Positions 1 through 8,850 are shown, numbered from the stretch's first letter. The stretch is 42,395 bases of DNA from Intestinibacter bartlettii (GCF_018917435.1 NZ_JAHLOQ010000030.1:1-42395), one strand, 5' to 3'. A program made the numbers and translations. Notes: generated by a model not told the origin, from the letters alone.

Positions 1-40
1 TTGTATAGTATTGTGTTTGGTCATACAATTATTATACAAA

Positions 41-80
41 AAATCCCAAGATCTTTTGAGCTTGGGATTTATTTTTTTTA
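41..80. terminator. hairpin terminator, possibly bidirectional
   Basis: A perfect 10-bp stem (41-50 with 61-70, AAATCCCAAG and its complement) has a 10-nt loop. On the plus strand it is followed by a T-rich run (71-79). It could end an upstream plus-strand gene outside the window and act as a second stop for hpt transcripts on the minus strand. Confidence 0.7.
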
Positions 81-118
81 CAAAAAGGGCATCGCCCTAT
101 TTCTTAGTGCGACAGCCC
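81..118 (-). terminator. rho-independent terminator of hpt
   Basis: Read on the minus strand, GGGC and TCGC arms pair with GCGA and GCCC, and the hairpin is followed by TTTTTG. A tighter alternative is AGGGC-gat-GCCCT. It lies about 45 nt after the hpt stop codon. Confidence 0.7.
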
Positions 119-159
119 CATAATTTCTAAAAATATTGTATAAAATCTTTTATTATATT

Positions 160-684
160 TTAAACATCTTCAACTATACCTATATATGGTAAGTTTCTGT
201 ATTTTTCAGCATAGTCTATTCCGTATCCAACTATAAATTTATCTTCTATAACAAATCCTACATAGTCAACAGGTATATCAGCTTTTCTTCTTTCTGGTTT
301 GTCTAAAAGTGTACATATTTTTAAAGATTTTGGTCCTCTAGCGCTTAACTCTTTTGTTAAGTTACTTAAAGTTAATCCTGAATCTATTATGTCTTCTACT
401 ATTAAAACATTTTTACCTTTTATATCAACATCTAAGTCTTTAAGTATTTTTACTGATCCTGAAGATTCCATCGCATTTCCATAACTAGAAACACTCATGA
501 AATCCATATTTACATCTAAATTTATATTTCTTATTAAATCAGCAACAAATACACTTGCTCCTTTAAGTATACCTACTACTAATAAGTCTTGTCCTTCAAA
601 ATCTTTTTCTATTTGTTTACCTAATTCAGCTACTCTTGCTTTTATTTCTTCTTCAGTTAGCATTGTTTTTGTAATCTTAAACAT
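160..684 (-). CDS. hpt: hypoxanthine phosphoribosyltransferase
   Basis: A cytoplasmic purine-salvage enzyme of 174 aa, the usual length for bacterial HPRTs. It would convert hypoxanthine or guanine plus PRPP to IMP or GMP. The PRPP-binding signature VEDIIDSG is at residues 96-103. The pyrophosphate-loop motif LKGA is near residue 40, and the purine-binding region ([16 protein letters not shown]) is near the C-terminus. The start is supported by AGGAGG about 6 nt upstream. It is monocistronic, with its own promoter (715-743) and terminator. In many Firmicutes hpt sits beside tilS and ftsH; here the downstream side is cut off by two hairpins and the window edge. Confidence 0.95.
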   Translation of the reverse strand: MFKITKTMLTEEEIKARVAELGKQIEKDFEGQDLLVVGILKGASVFVADLIRNINLDVNMDFMSVSSYGNAMESSGSVKILKDLDVDIKGKNVLIVEDIIDSGLTLSNLTKELSARGPKSLKICTLLDKPERRKADIPVDYVGFVIEDKFIVGYGIDYAEKYRNLPYIGIVEDV

Positions 685-714
685 TTTTATCCTCCTACAT
701 AAACATATGATTCT

Positions 715-743
715 ATTATATATTTAATTTTCAATTGTATCAA
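715..743 (-). promoter_or_regulatory. sigma-A type promoter of hpt
   Basis: On the minus strand, TTGATA (738-743) and TATAAT (715-720) are separated by exactly 17 nt. The -10 box is about 30 nt upstream of the start codon. Confidence 0.7.
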
Positions 744-933
744 TACAAATATTTTTTTTAATATTAGAAATATCTTTCAGAATTTACTACTTTTTATTAC
801 TTTTATTAACTAAAAATACTATTTTCATATTTTTTTCTTATTTTTTTAATATATATTTATTTTTATTTAAAAAAGTAAATTCATTCATATTTTTAGTTGT
901 ACCTTATCTAAAAATATGGTTATATATATATTA

Positions 934-961
934 TTGATTATATTTTTAGATATATTATACT
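934..961 (+). promoter_or_regulatory. putative promoter for the CobD-like gene
   Basis: TTGATT (934-939), a 16-nt spacer and TATACT (956-961) lie 75 nt before the start codon. The rest of the 350-nt gap between hpt and this gene is very AT-rich and shows no other structure I can support. Confidence 0.5.
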
Positions 962-1036
962 TAAATAAAAGAAAATTTTTATTTTTAAAACTTATTAAAT
1001 ATATTTTCTTTTATTAACTTCGAGGGAGGATTTAAA

Positions 1037-2113
1037 ATGAGTGTAAATCATGGCGCAAATTTATATGATTTATCAAGTAAATATGGATTTTCAAAAGATG
1101 AATTTATGGATTTCAGTTCTAATATAAATCCTTTTGGTACTTCAAATAAAGCAAAGGAATATATAATTAACAATATAAATATGGTATCTATGTACCCTGA
1201 CCCAGAGTATGTTGATTTAAAACAAGCTATATCTACTTATTGCAATTGTTTAAGCGATAATATAGTTTTAGGAAGTGGAGCTACAGAACTAATTTCATCA
1301 TTTATAAAAACTGTAAATCCCCAAAGTACTCTACTTATATCACCAGCATATTCTGAGTATGAACATGAATTAAATAAAATAGATTGTGAAATTGTAAAAT
1401 ATTTTTCTAAAGAAGAAGATAATTTTATTATAGATGTAAAAAAACTAGTGGAAGCTATAAATAAAAATAACTATGATTTGGCTATAATATGTAATCCAAA
1501 TAATCCAACTGGGTTTGCATTTTCTAGAAATGAAATAGAATATATATTACAAAATACAAATTGCTATGTTATGATTGATGAAACTTATGTTGAATTTACT
1601 GACACAAATATTTATTCATGTACTAAATTAGTCGATAACTACAATAAACTTTTTGTAATTAGAGGAACATCAAAATTCTTTTCAACTCCTGGAATAAGAC
1701 TTGGATATGGACTTATTGGAGATAAAGAAGTCAAAGAAAAAATAAATAAAAATCTAGACTTATGGAATATAAATATAATCGCCGCTTCAATGGGTGAAAT
1801 AATGTTTTTAGATAATCAATTTATTTCTACTACAATAGATGCTATGCTTAGAGAAAGAGATTATTTAACTAACTCATTAAGTAGTATAAATGATTTAACT
1901 GTTTATCCTAGTAAAGGTAACTTTATTCTATGCAAAATATCATCAGAAAAATTTACTGCTAAAGAACTTAGAGAAAAATTACTTCCAAAAAAAATCATAA
2001 TTAGAGATTGTGATTCTTTTGAAGGTCTTTCTGAGTATTACTTTAGAGTTTGTATATTAAAACCTGAAGAAAATAGATTACTTATTAAAAATCTTAAAAA
2101 TCTATTTAGATAA
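1037..2113 (+). CDS. PLP-dependent enzyme, CobD-like threonine-phosphate decarboxylase / HisC-like aminotransferase
   Basis: A fold-type I PLP enzyme of 358 aa. The N-terminus (NHGANLYDLSSKYG, then DFSSNINPFG) resembles the HGGN...DFSANINP pattern of L-threonine-O-3-phosphate decarboxylase CobD, which makes aminopropanol phosphate for cobalamin. The cofactor-binding lysine should be K213 in GTSKFFSTPGIRLGYG; the Asn/Asp-Tyr PLP contacts are seen in CNPNNPTG and IDETYVEF. The Shine-Dalgarno GAGGGAGGA lies about 6 nt before ATG. The gene is monocistronic, with a strong terminator right behind it. There are no cobalamin genes nearby, so histidinol-phosphate aminotransferase or another activity remains possible. 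Confidence 0.75.
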   Translation: MSVNHGANLYDLSSKYGFSKDEFMDFSSNINPFGTSNKAKEYIINNINMVSMYPDPEYVDLKQAISTYCNCLSDNIVLGSGATELISSFIKTVNPQSTLLISPAYSEYEHELNKIDCEIVKYFSKEEDNFIIDVKKLVEAINKNNYDLAIICNPNNPTGFAFSRNEIEYILQNTNCYVMIDETYVEFTDTNIYSCTKLVDNYNKLFVIRGTSKFFSTPGIRLGYGLIGDKEVKEKINKNLDLWNINIIAASMGEIMFLDNQFISTTIDAMLRERDYLTNSLSSINDLTVYPSKGNFILCKISSEKFTAKELREKLLPKKIIIRDCDSFEGLSEYYFRVCILKPEENRLLIKNLKNLFR

Positions 2114-2115
2114 AT

Positions 2116-2150
2116 AAAAAAACTGCCTATTTTTATAGGCAGTTTTTTTT
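2116..2150 (+). terminator. rho-independent terminator of the CobD-like gene
   Basis: AAAAACTGCCTAT pairs with ATAGGCAGTTTTT around a short T-rich loop, followed by eight T residues. The stem starts just after the stop codon. Confidence 0.9.
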
Positions 2151-2185
2151 GGAGTTATATTCATTGGGGATAGAAATATAACTCC
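2151..2185. repeat. 10-bp perfect inverted repeat with 15-nt loop
   Basis: GGAGTTATAT (2151-2160) and ATATAACTCC (2176-2185) form a perfect stem directly after the T-tract of the preceding terminator. There is no T-run after it on either strand, so it does not look like a terminator. Function unknown. Confidence 0.6.
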
Positions 2186-2258
2186 TCTGGCATTTTAAAA
2201 TTTTTTAAAATTGCCGTTTAAGTGGATATTTTAATTTTAGTTGATTACATAATTAGTC

Positions 2259-2540
2259 TTAAGAAATTTTTCTAAGTGATTCTATTTCACAAAGCCACGC
2301 TTGAAAAAATTCTTTTTCTTTTCTTTCATTGTATATTTTTCTAAGTGATTTTAGTGAAGCATCTCTAACTTCTGGATGAGTATCTACTAATCCATCTTTC
2401 ATTTTGTAAAGTACTTCATCTATATCTACAAAATTTCCAAGTGCTGTATATGCTGCAGCTCTTATCTTATAATTTTCTGAGTTTGTACAAGCTATCAAGT
2501 TCTCCATTAAAGCATCTTTTCTTTCAAATTGATTATTCAT
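2259..2540 (-). CDS. small HEAT-repeat-like protein
   Basis: A soluble, mostly helical protein of 93 aa. Two helix pairs with the pattern (N/H)xxxRxAAxxALG (residues about 24-36 and 56-68: YKIRAAAYTALG, PEVRDASLKSLR) resemble HEAT/PBS-lyase repeats, which usually mediate protein contacts. No signal peptide or membrane segment is visible. An AAGGAGG Shine-Dalgarno 7 nt before ATG supports the start. It lies between two plus-strand genes and is convergent with the CobD-like gene. I see no neighbour that reveals its partner. Function unknown. Confidence 0.75.
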   Translation of the reverse strand: MNNQFERKDALMENLIACTNSENYKIRAAAYTALGNFVDIDEVLYKMKDGLVDTHPEVRDASLKSLRKIYNERKEKEFFQAWLCEIESLRKIS

Positions 2541-2819
2541 TATAATCCTCCTTCATTGATTCAAAACTTATGCTCCCTAGATTTTAAATTTAATAACCCT
2601 TAACTATTTGTTTTATTTTATACTCTAATTATAGATATGAATTATGAACTTAATATAAATTATCTCTTGTATTTTTCTTAAAAGACCTTAATCTTTCTTA
2701 ATATTTTTCGACTATATTTTTTAAAATATTTATTTTTTCATCTTTTTTATCCATATTTTGGTATATAATAACTATTATAAGATATAATTTTAATATTTAA
2801 TTATACAAGGGGGCACAAA

Positions 2820-4010
2820 ATGCAATACAATTTTTCAAACAGATTTAAAAATTTAAAACCATCTCCTGCTGGAGATATATTAGCAACAATGGGGGATCCT
2901 ACTTTAATTAAATTTTCAGGTGGAAATCCAGCATCAGATTCTTTTCCAATTGATAAAATAACAGAATTTTCAAATGAAATTCTTACTAATAAACCATTAT
3001 CTGTCTTAGAATATGGATTAACTGAAGGATATCATCCTCTATTAGAAGAAGCAAAAAAATTCTTTAATAGAGATGGAAATGTTGTAAGAGATGACGACAT
3101 GATGATTTGTACTTCTGGTAGCCAACAAATAGCTGATTGCTTAGCTAAAATAATTTGTAATGAAGGTGATACTGTTCTAACTGAAGACCCATCTTTTCTT
3201 GGGGTACTTGATTCAATAAGAAGTAATGGTGCAAATTTAGTTGGTGTCAAAATGGAAGACGATGGAATAGACTTAGCTGATTTAGAAGAAAAACTTAAAA
3301 TAAAACCAACACCTAAATTCATCTACGTTATACCTAATTTTCAAAACCCAACTGGTATAACTATGTCACTTGAAAAACGTAAAGCAGTTTATGAATTATG
3401 TAAAAAATACGGTGTAATAATACTTGAAGATAACCCTTATGGCCAATTAAGATTTAGTGGAGAGCCTGTTCCTCCTATAAAATCATTTGATGAAGAAGGA
3501 ATAGTTGTATATGCGGCTAGTTTTTCAAAAATAATCGCACCTGGTATAAGAGTTGCTTGTGCAGTTGGTAAACCAGAAATTATAGGTGCACTAAAAAAAG
3601 TCAAATTTTTAAATGATGTACATAGTACTACTTGGAGTCAAGTTATATGTGAACGTATTTTAGCTACTTGTGATATGGATGCTCAAATAGAAAAATTAAA
3701 AGAAATCTATGGAGCTAAAAATAAAATTATGCAAGATGAAATGGCTAAAAACTTCCATCCTAGTGTAAAATATACTAAACCTGAAGGTGGAATGTTTGTA
3801 TGGGTTACATTGCCTGATAATGTTGATATGATGGAATTTGTAGGTGAAGCTTTAGAAAACAAAGTTGCATTAGTTCCAGGAACTGCTTTCTTAGCAGATA
3901 CATCAATGCCTTGTCAAAGTTTTAGAATGAATTTCTCTACTCCATCTGTTGAAGATATAATAAAAGGAATAAAAATATTAGGTGAATTAACTTATAAATA
4001 CTGTAAATAA
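2820..4010 (+). CDS. class I/II aminotransferase, LysN / 2-aminoadipate-type
   Basis: A PLP aminotransferase of 396 aa, similar in layout to the catalytic domain of MocR proteins and to LysN/AadAT-type transaminases, but without a GntR DNA-binding domain. Visible motifs: FSGGNPASDSFP near the N-terminus, TSGSQQIADC (cofactor phosphate region), PNFQNPTG, LEDNPYG, and SFSKIIAPGIRVAC with the Schiff-base lysine K237. It probably transaminates a branched or aromatic amino acid or 2-aminoadipate; the substrate cannot be read from sequence. The Shine-Dalgarno AAGGGGGC precedes ATG by about 5 nt. It is monocistronic and ends in its own terminator. Confidence 0.85.
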   Translation: MQYNFSNRFKNLKPSPAGDILATMGDPTLIKFSGGNPASDSFPIDKITEFSNEILTNKPLSVLEYGLTEGYHPLLEEAKKFFNRDGNVVRDDDMMICTSGSQQIADCLAKIICNEGDTVLTEDPSFLGVLDSIRSNGANLVGVKMEDDGIDLADLEEKLKIKPTPKFIYVIPNFQNPTGITMSLEKRKAVYELCKKYGVIILEDNPYGQLRFSGEPVPPIKSFDEEGIVVYAASFSKIIAPGIRVACAVGKPEIIGALKKVKFLNDVHSTTWSQVICERILATCDMDAQIEKLKEIYGAKNKIMQDEMAKNFHPSVKYTKPEGGMFVWVTLPDNVDMMEFVGEALENKVALVPGTAFLADTSMPCQSFRMNFSTPSVEDIIKGIKILGELTYKYCK

Positions 4011-4020
4011 TCATATAATT

Positions 4021-4069
4021 AAAGCGAAGGAAATAGCTAAATTTAATGGCTATATCCTTCGCTTTTTAT
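4021..4069 (+). terminator. rho-independent terminator of the aminotransferase gene
   Basis: AAAGCGAAGGA (4021-4031) pairs perfectly with TCCTTCGCTTT (4055-4065), with an inner ATAGC/GCTAT stem, followed by TTTT. Confidence 0.85.
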
Positions 4070-4123
4070 ATTTATATAATTTTCTGTAATTTTATTTGCT
4101 AGATAAATTCATTATTTAACTTA

Positions 4124-4657
4124 CTATTTATACTGTTTTAATAGCTCAGTATAATTTTCTCTAGTAAAGTTAAATGTTTTTATATAGGCTATTTTACTTC
4201 CAACAAGTTTTTCACCTGGTTTTGTATAATTATGATTTCCATAAGGCCATGAAACACCGACTTCTATACGAATTTTGTCAATATTTTTATTAGTATATAA
4301 TTTTTCTATTTTGCTAACAACCTCTTCTGTCGCTTCTTCTTTAACTTGCTCATAAATCTTTTCATCTGAAACTGTATTTTTACTGTCATCTGAAAGACTA
4401 TTTTTAAGAGCCTTCTTATAATTTTCTAAAGAAGGTACTTTGACTAAGTAGTAAACATATGTCCTATCTCTTTCATTAGATTTTTCATTTATATGAACTA
4501 CCCCTGTTCCCGATAATGAACTATATTCCCCAAATACAGCATATATGGCGTCTTTTTCACTGCTTGTTTGTGAAAATTCCTTATTAGAACTTTGACTGCA
4601 TCCACATACAAAAATAGTAATTAAATTAATCATTAAAAATAATTTCATCCTTTTCAT
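4124..4657 (-). CDS. putative lipoprotein of unknown function
   Basis: A 177-aa protein with a short basic N-terminus (MKRMK), a hydrophobic stretch and a lipobox-like VCGC ending at Cys20, so it is probably exported and lipid-anchored on the outer face of the membrane. The mature part is hydrophilic and Ser/Lys/Glu-rich, with a Tyr-rich section (TYVYYLVKVP) and a C-terminal FNFTRENYTELLKQY. I recognise no enzymatic domain. The Shine-Dalgarno GGGGGAA is about 5 nt before ATG. It is a single gene on the minus strand, downstream of and possibly co-read with the DUF1232 gene, although about 150 nt separate them. Confidence 0.7.
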   Translation of the reverse strand: MKRMKLFLMINLITIFVCGCSQSSNKEFSQTSSEKDAIYAVFGEYSSLSGTGVVHINEKSNERDRTYVYYLVKVPSLENYKKALKNSLSDDSKNTVSDEKIYEQVKEEATEEVVSKIEKLYTNKNIDKIRIEVGVSWPYGNHNYTKPGEKLVGSKIAYIKTFNFTRENYTELLKQYK

Positions 4658-4805
4658 AAAATTCCCCCGTTTAACAACTGTCTTGAAAAACTAACTCAAA
4701 ATTTATTATTCCTAACATATATTATAGCAATAAAATATCATTTAGTATCTGACTTTTTTGTAAGTTTACTAAATAATTTTAATATCCTATTTATATAGAT
4801 TTCAT

Positions 4806-5195
4806 TTATTCATCATCGTGAATTTTCCAATTAACATTTTCTATTATTTTTGATTTTGGACTATTTTCAAATTCAATCTTATAATTATTAATCTCTTCAT
4901 TTACCAATCCAATAGACCACATCAATACAAAAATATCATCTATAAACCCAAATCCACCTAATAAAATTTCAGGTATTAAATCAATACTTGACATAAAATA
5001 AAGTAAAGTTACAAAAAAAGTAAGAACTACTTTTATTTTTGAAAAAATACTTGCATCCTTATCTTTAAAAAAATCAGGAATTATAAATACATTCTTTATA
5101 AAAAATAACCCAAACCCAGCATTTTTAAATCTAACTAAAACAAGTTTAAACCAATCTAATAATCTATTTAATATATTTACAAATTTATTATCCAT
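4806..5195 (-). CDS. YkvA-like DUF1232 membrane protein
   Basis: A small protein (129 aa from the chosen start). The central segment FMSSIDLIPEILLGGFGFIDD matches the DUF1232/YkvA pattern (PxDLIPD...G.lDD) and is flanked by two hydrophobic stretches, so it is probably a membrane protein. Its function is unknown in the family. I place the start at 5195 (MDNKFVN) because the Shine-Dalgarno GAGGAGAGG (5200-5208) overlaps the five codons an earlier in-frame ATG would add (5210). The acidic C-terminal tail is hydrophilic. There is no clear operon partner. Confidence 0.8.
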   Translation of the reverse strand: MDNKFVNILNRLLDWFKLVLVRFKNAGFGLFFIKNVFIIPDFFKDKDASIFSKIKVVLTFFVTLLYFMSSIDLIPEILLGGFGFIDDIFVLMWSIGLVNEEINNYKIEFENSPKSKIIENVNWKIHDDE

Positions 5196-5325
5196 GATAC
5201 CTCTCCTCATTCTTTTTATTATATAAAAATAACAAATTTTATATATTTTTTAAACAGAGTTTCAATAAATTTAAAATTTCTTAAGATATTTTTATATAAA
5301 TTATTACTCTAAATAATTTTTCTTA

Positions 5326-5338
5326 TTCTATTATAGAA
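5326..5338. promoter_or_regulatory. 13-bp palindrome upstream of ferritin
   Basis: TTCTATTATAGAA is a perfect odd palindrome about 100 nt before the ferritin start. It could be an operator, but it does not match the Fur or PerR consensus well. No confident -35/-10 pair was seen beside it. Confidence 0.3.
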
Positions 5339-5439
5339 ATAATTTAACATGTATTAAAAAAGTATACAGTATATAAAGTTACTTTTTCTAACTATTTGCT
5401 ATAAAATATAATTATATTACATTTCAAGGAGGTAAATCT

Positions 5440-5952
5440 ATGTTAAGTAAAAACTTAGAAAATGCTATTAACGACCAAGTTACTTTCGAATTTTATTCTT
5501 CTTATACTTACTTAGCTATGGCTGCTTACTGTGAATCAATAGACTTAAGCGGTTTTGCCAACTTTTTTAGAGTGCAAGCAAAAGAAGAAATTGATCATGG
5601 CATGAAATTTTATGATTATGTATTCCAAAAAGGTGGTACTGTAATTCTTGGTCAAATAGACAAACCAAAGGAAACTTATAAAGATATCATAGAAGTATTT
5701 GAAACTGGTCTAGCACATGAAGAATTAGTAACAAAGAAAATATATAATATAATGGATATAGCTGTTTCTGAGAAAGAACATGCTACTATTAGCTTTTTAA
5801 ATTGGTTTGTCGATGAACAAGTCGAAGAAGAAGATAATTTCACTACTCTATTGAAAAAAGTTAAAAGATGTGCCGATAATCCACATGCATTATACATGTT
5901 AGATGATGAATTAGCACAAAGAGTTTATGTTGCTCCTGCTGCTACTGAATAA
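5440..5952 (+). CDS. ftnA: ferritin, iron-storage protein
   Basis: A 170-aa non-haem ferritin that would oxidise Fe(II) and store iron in a 24-subunit cytoplasmic shell. All ferroxidase-centre residues of the FtnA type can be placed: E17, E50 and H53 (KEEIDHGMK), E94, Q127 and E130. There is no haem-ligand Met signature of bacterioferritin. The Shine-Dalgarno AAGGAGGT sits 6-7 nt before ATG. The gene stands alone, convergent with the antiporter gene downstream, with a 228-nt upstream region that contains a palindrome (5326-5338). Confidence 0.95.
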   Translation: MLSKNLENAINDQVTFEFYSSYTYLAMAAYCESIDLSGFANFFRVQAKEEIDHGMKFYDYVFQKGGTVILGQIDKPKETYKDIIEVFETGLAHEELVTKKIYNIMDIAVSEKEHATISFLNWFVDEQVEEEDNFTTLLKKVKRCADNPHALYMLDDELAQRVYVAPAATE

Positions 5953-5980
5953 TTTATATAAAAATATATTTTTTATACTT

Positions 5981-6006
5981 AAAAAGGAACGCTTTCTTAG
6001 CGTTCC
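5981..6006 (-). terminator. terminator of the CPA1-type antiporter gene
   Basis: GGAACGCT (5986-5993) pairs perfectly with AGCGTTCC (5999-6006) around TTCTT. The T-tract is on the minus-strand side (TTTTT at 5981-5985), so it primarily serves the minus-strand gene; the hairpin may also slow ferritin transcripts. Confidence 0.8.
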
Positions 6007-6021
6007 CAAAATCTATCTTAA

Positions 6022-7290
6022 TTATATTGATTCTTTACTTTCCTCAACTGTAGACTTATTTTCTATTAAAAGGCCTAATTTTTTAGCTACAAACTTTGTA
6101 CTTGAGCCTTGTATAATTAATGTTATAAGGATTGTCATAAATACTACTGATGAAATTACTTCTTTTCCTGGAATGTTCATTGATGTAACTATACCACAAA
6201 GGGCAGCTGGTATAACGCCTGTTTCTCTTACCCACATCATAAATAATATCTCATTTTTCTTCCATTTTGCCTGTCTATCAACTAATGTACATGCTAAAAC
6301 ACATATAGGTCTTACAATAAACATAAAACAAAGTACACTTGCAACTGATGGTAAGAAGTATTTACCTACTACTTGTAAATCAACTTGACTACCTAATATT
6401 ATAAATATACACATTCTACAAATAGTACCTAATGTTTCTACTACATGACAATCAGCATCGTATGATTTCTGACTGAGCCACAATTTGAAGTTTTGTTTAT
6501 TACCTGTAACTATACCTACTATAAAACATGACATATATCCACTTCCACCAAGTGCTGTAGATAATTCATATGCTATTATTACAGATATAATAGATATTAT
6601 AGGTGTATAGTCCTTGAATATGCCTCTTGGACTATCATTTACTAAAGCTAATAAAATAATACCTGTAAACAATCCAACTACTAAACCTATCACTATCATT
6701 AATACAAGTTCATATAAATTATCTTGTAATGAAAATTTTCCTGATAACATAATTGCTAAAACTGCCGAAGTTAAAATAGCACCTGTAGCATCATTAAATG
6801 CAGATTCACTAATAACTGTCTGTGAAACTTTTTTATTTATTTTAATTTGATTAAAAATAGGTACTAATGTTGCTGGGTCAGTTGATGCTATTATACTACC
6901 TGCTAAAAGCGCTACCATTGCACTTGTTCCAAATGAAAAACCTATCACTTGTTGCATAAGAAATGCTGATATCAAAACACCTACACTTGAAAGTAACAAT
7001 ACACTTATTTTTACATTTTTTAATACTTTCAAACTTATTTCTTTACCACCCATATATAATATAAAAGCTGATCCAAATGTCAGTATAAGTTGATTTTCGA
7101 CTTGATATTGACTAATATCGATAAATTTTAATACTGATGGACCTATAAAAATACCTGCTATTAAAAACAATACAACATCAGGAATTTTCAAAAGTTCACT
7201 TAATTTACTGCAAACGATTCCTGTCATTGCAATTACTGCAAAAAGTATTAATAAGTTATTACATGCAATTGTGTGTATAGATGATTCCAT
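6022..7290 (-). CDS. Na+(K+)/H+ antiporter, NhaP/CPA1-like
   Basis: A polytopic membrane protein of 422 aa with about 12-13 hydrophobic segments along its whole length. Antiporter core motifs: IIASTDPATLVPIF (D138) and SESAFNDATGA with an Asn-Asp pair (N166-D167). In the CPA superfamily an ND pair marks CPA1-type, usually electroneutral, exchangers, unlike the DD pair of the two neighbouring genes. The start is set at 7290 (MESSIHT) because GGAGGAG is 9 nt upstream; earlier in-frame starts (TTG 7308, ATG 7299) lie in or against that ribosome site. It probably exchanges protons for Na+ or K+ in pH or sodium homeostasis. Confidence 0.85.
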   Translation of the reverse strand: MESSIHTIACNNLLILFAVIAMTGIVCSKLSELLKIPDVVLFLIAGIFIGPSVLKFIDISQYQVENQLILTFGSAFILYMGGKEISLKVLKNVKISVLLLSSVGVLISAFLMQQVIGFSFGTSAMVALLAGSIIASTDPATLVPIFNQIKINKKVSQTVISESAFNDATGAILTSAVLAIMLSGKFSLQDNLYELVLMIVIGLVVGLFTGIILLALVNDSPRGIFKDYTPIISIISVIIAYELSTALGGSGYMSCFIVGIVTGNKQNFKLWLSQKSYDADCHVVETLGTICRMCIFIILGSQVDLQVVGKYFLPSVASVLCFMFIVRPICVLACTLVDRQAKWKKNEILFMMWVRETGVIPAALCGIVTSMNIPGKEVISSVVFMTILITLIIQGSSTKFVAKKLGLLIENKSTVEESKESI

Positions 7291-7455
7291 AACATTCATC
7301 TCCTCCAAAATTAATTTTTCTTATATATTTATATTAAGCTTTTCCTAACTTAAATGCACTAAGTTTAACATTCCTTTAACATTTTTAACCATATTTTTAA
7401 AATCAAATATAAAATTGCATTAGATATTTTTTTAACATTCTGTATTAAAATAGGA

Positions 7456-7500
7456 AGAAGCTATTGCATAGAATTCTATATATTCTATACAATAGCTTCT
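7456..7500. repeat. long stem-loop between antiporter genes
   Basis: AGAAGCTATTG (7456-7466) pairs perfectly with CAATAGCTTCT (7490-7500), and after one mismatch ATAGAAT pairs with ATTCTAT, giving a 19-position stem. It lies downstream of the CPA2-type gene on the minus strand. The following minus-strand sequence has only a weak T-run (ATTTTAAT), so it may be a weak terminator or an mRNA-stabilising 3' structure. The rest of this roughly 280-nt gap is AT-rich without other features. Confidence 0.55.
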
Positions 7501-7567
7501 CCCTCTATATATTACAAATTATATTTATTTTTAATATATATATTCAATTTTCATTTATTTTATAAAA

Positions 7568-8785
7568 TTAACTTGCAAGTGTAGCTTTTTCATTTGTTTC
7601 AATTTTATCTTCTTTAAATGCAAGTTTTAATAGTATAGGTGCAATAATAGTTGTTATTATTACTACTATTAAAATAGGTGCAAAAATTACATTTGATATA
7701 ATTCCTAATTTTACACCTTTGTTTGCTACAATAAGAGCAACCTCTCCTCTTGAAACCATACCTGCTCCAATTTGAAGTGATTCCTTATTTGAGAACTTAA
7801 ACATTTTAGCTCCTAATGCACATCCCCATAGTTTAGATAAAACTGCTGCTATCGATAATACTATTGCAAATGTAACTATTATCATACTCATTTTTGGTAA
7901 AACTAACTTAAGACCTATACTAGCAAAGAATATTGGTGATAGAAGCGCATATGATAAATCATCTACAGCAAACATAATTTTTTCTTTTTTAAGTCCTACT
8001 GCTGATATTATAAGTCCTGTAACAAATGCTCCTGTTATATCTGCAACACCAAAGTACTCTTCAGATATGTATGCTAAAAGTAAACATAACCCTATTACCG
8101 CTATTACTTGTCTTTTAAAGTTTTCTTTATCCATAAACCATTTTTTTAATACTTTATAAAGTATTAATGATACAACTGCCATAACTACAAAGTATAATAC
8201 TATTTTTAATAATATAACACTAACTTTTACAGAAGTATCTGCAAAACTTGAAACTACAGACAATGCAATTATTCCTAATATATCATCAATTATTGCTGCC
8301 CCTAATAATGCATTTCCTACATTTGAGTTCAGTTTTCCCATTTCTCTAAGTGTTTCTACAGTTATACTAACTGATGTTGCTGTTAATATTACACCAACAA
8401 ATACACTTTCTAAAAATAAATTACTGTCTCCCATAACATCTTGCATTCCAAATTTGCCAAATAAATAAGTTGTTCCAAGCCCTAGTATAAAAGGAATTAA
8501 TACACCTAAAATTGCAATTGCAAAACATGCCTTGCCTTGTTTTTTTAGTGCATCGATATCAGTTTCTAATCCTGCAATAAACATTAAGAATATTACACCA
8601 ATCTCTGATAACTTCATTATAAATTCGCTTTCTACAACTAAATTTAATACGCATGGACCAATTATGATCCCAGCTAATAACGCCCCCACTACTTGTGGTA
8701 ATTTGATTCTTCTAGATATCAATCCTAATAGTTTAGTCGAAAATAGAATTAATGATATCTCTAAAAGAAAATGATAAGAATTCAT
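7568..8785 (-). CDS. Na+/H+ antiporter, CPA2 (KefB/NapA/GerN-like), copy 1
   Basis: A 405-aa membrane antiporter with about 12-13 hydrophobic segments. It carries the CPA2 double aspartate AAIIDDILGI (D167-D168), the N-terminal LPQVVGALLAGIIIGP motif and the conserved LxETDID loop. There is no TrkA-N regulatory domain, so it is a transport-only type. The start is placed at 8785 (MNSYHF) by the TAGAGGT ribosome site and by exact collinearity with the copy at 9084-10301; an upstream ATG (8818) lacks a good site. It has its own promoter (8851-8879). The ion (Na+ or K+) cannot be read from sequence. Confidence 0.85.
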   Translation of the reverse strand: MNSYHFLLEISLILFSTKLLGLISRRIKLPQVVGALLAGIIIGPCVLNLVVESEFIMKLSEIGVIFLMFIAGLETDIDALKKQGKACFAIAILGVLIPFILGLGTTYLFGKFGMQDVMGDSNLFLESVFVGVILTATSVSITVETLREMGKLNSNVGNALLGAAIIDDILGIIALSVVSSFADTSVKVSVILLKIVLYFVVMAVVSLILYKVLKKWFMDKENFKRQVIAVIGLCLLLAYISEEYFGVADITGAFVTGLIISAVGLKKEKIMFAVDDLSYALLSPIFFASIGLKLVLPKMSMIIVTFAIVLSIAAVLSKLWGCALGAKMFKFSNKESLQIGAGMVSRGEVALIVANKGVKLGIISNVIFAPILIVVIITTIIAPILLKLAFKEDKIETNEKATLAS

Positions 8786-8850
8786 ACCAATATGACCTCT
8801 ACTTTCATAATATTTCATTTTTTAGCGCTTTATTCCTTAACGCACATGCT

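Noticed and set aside
5927-6388. 153-codon open frame on the plus strand
   Set aside because: It overlaps the end of the antiporter gene antisense, has no ribosome site and reads as low-complexity hydrophobic sequence; it is a shadow of the real minus-strand gene.
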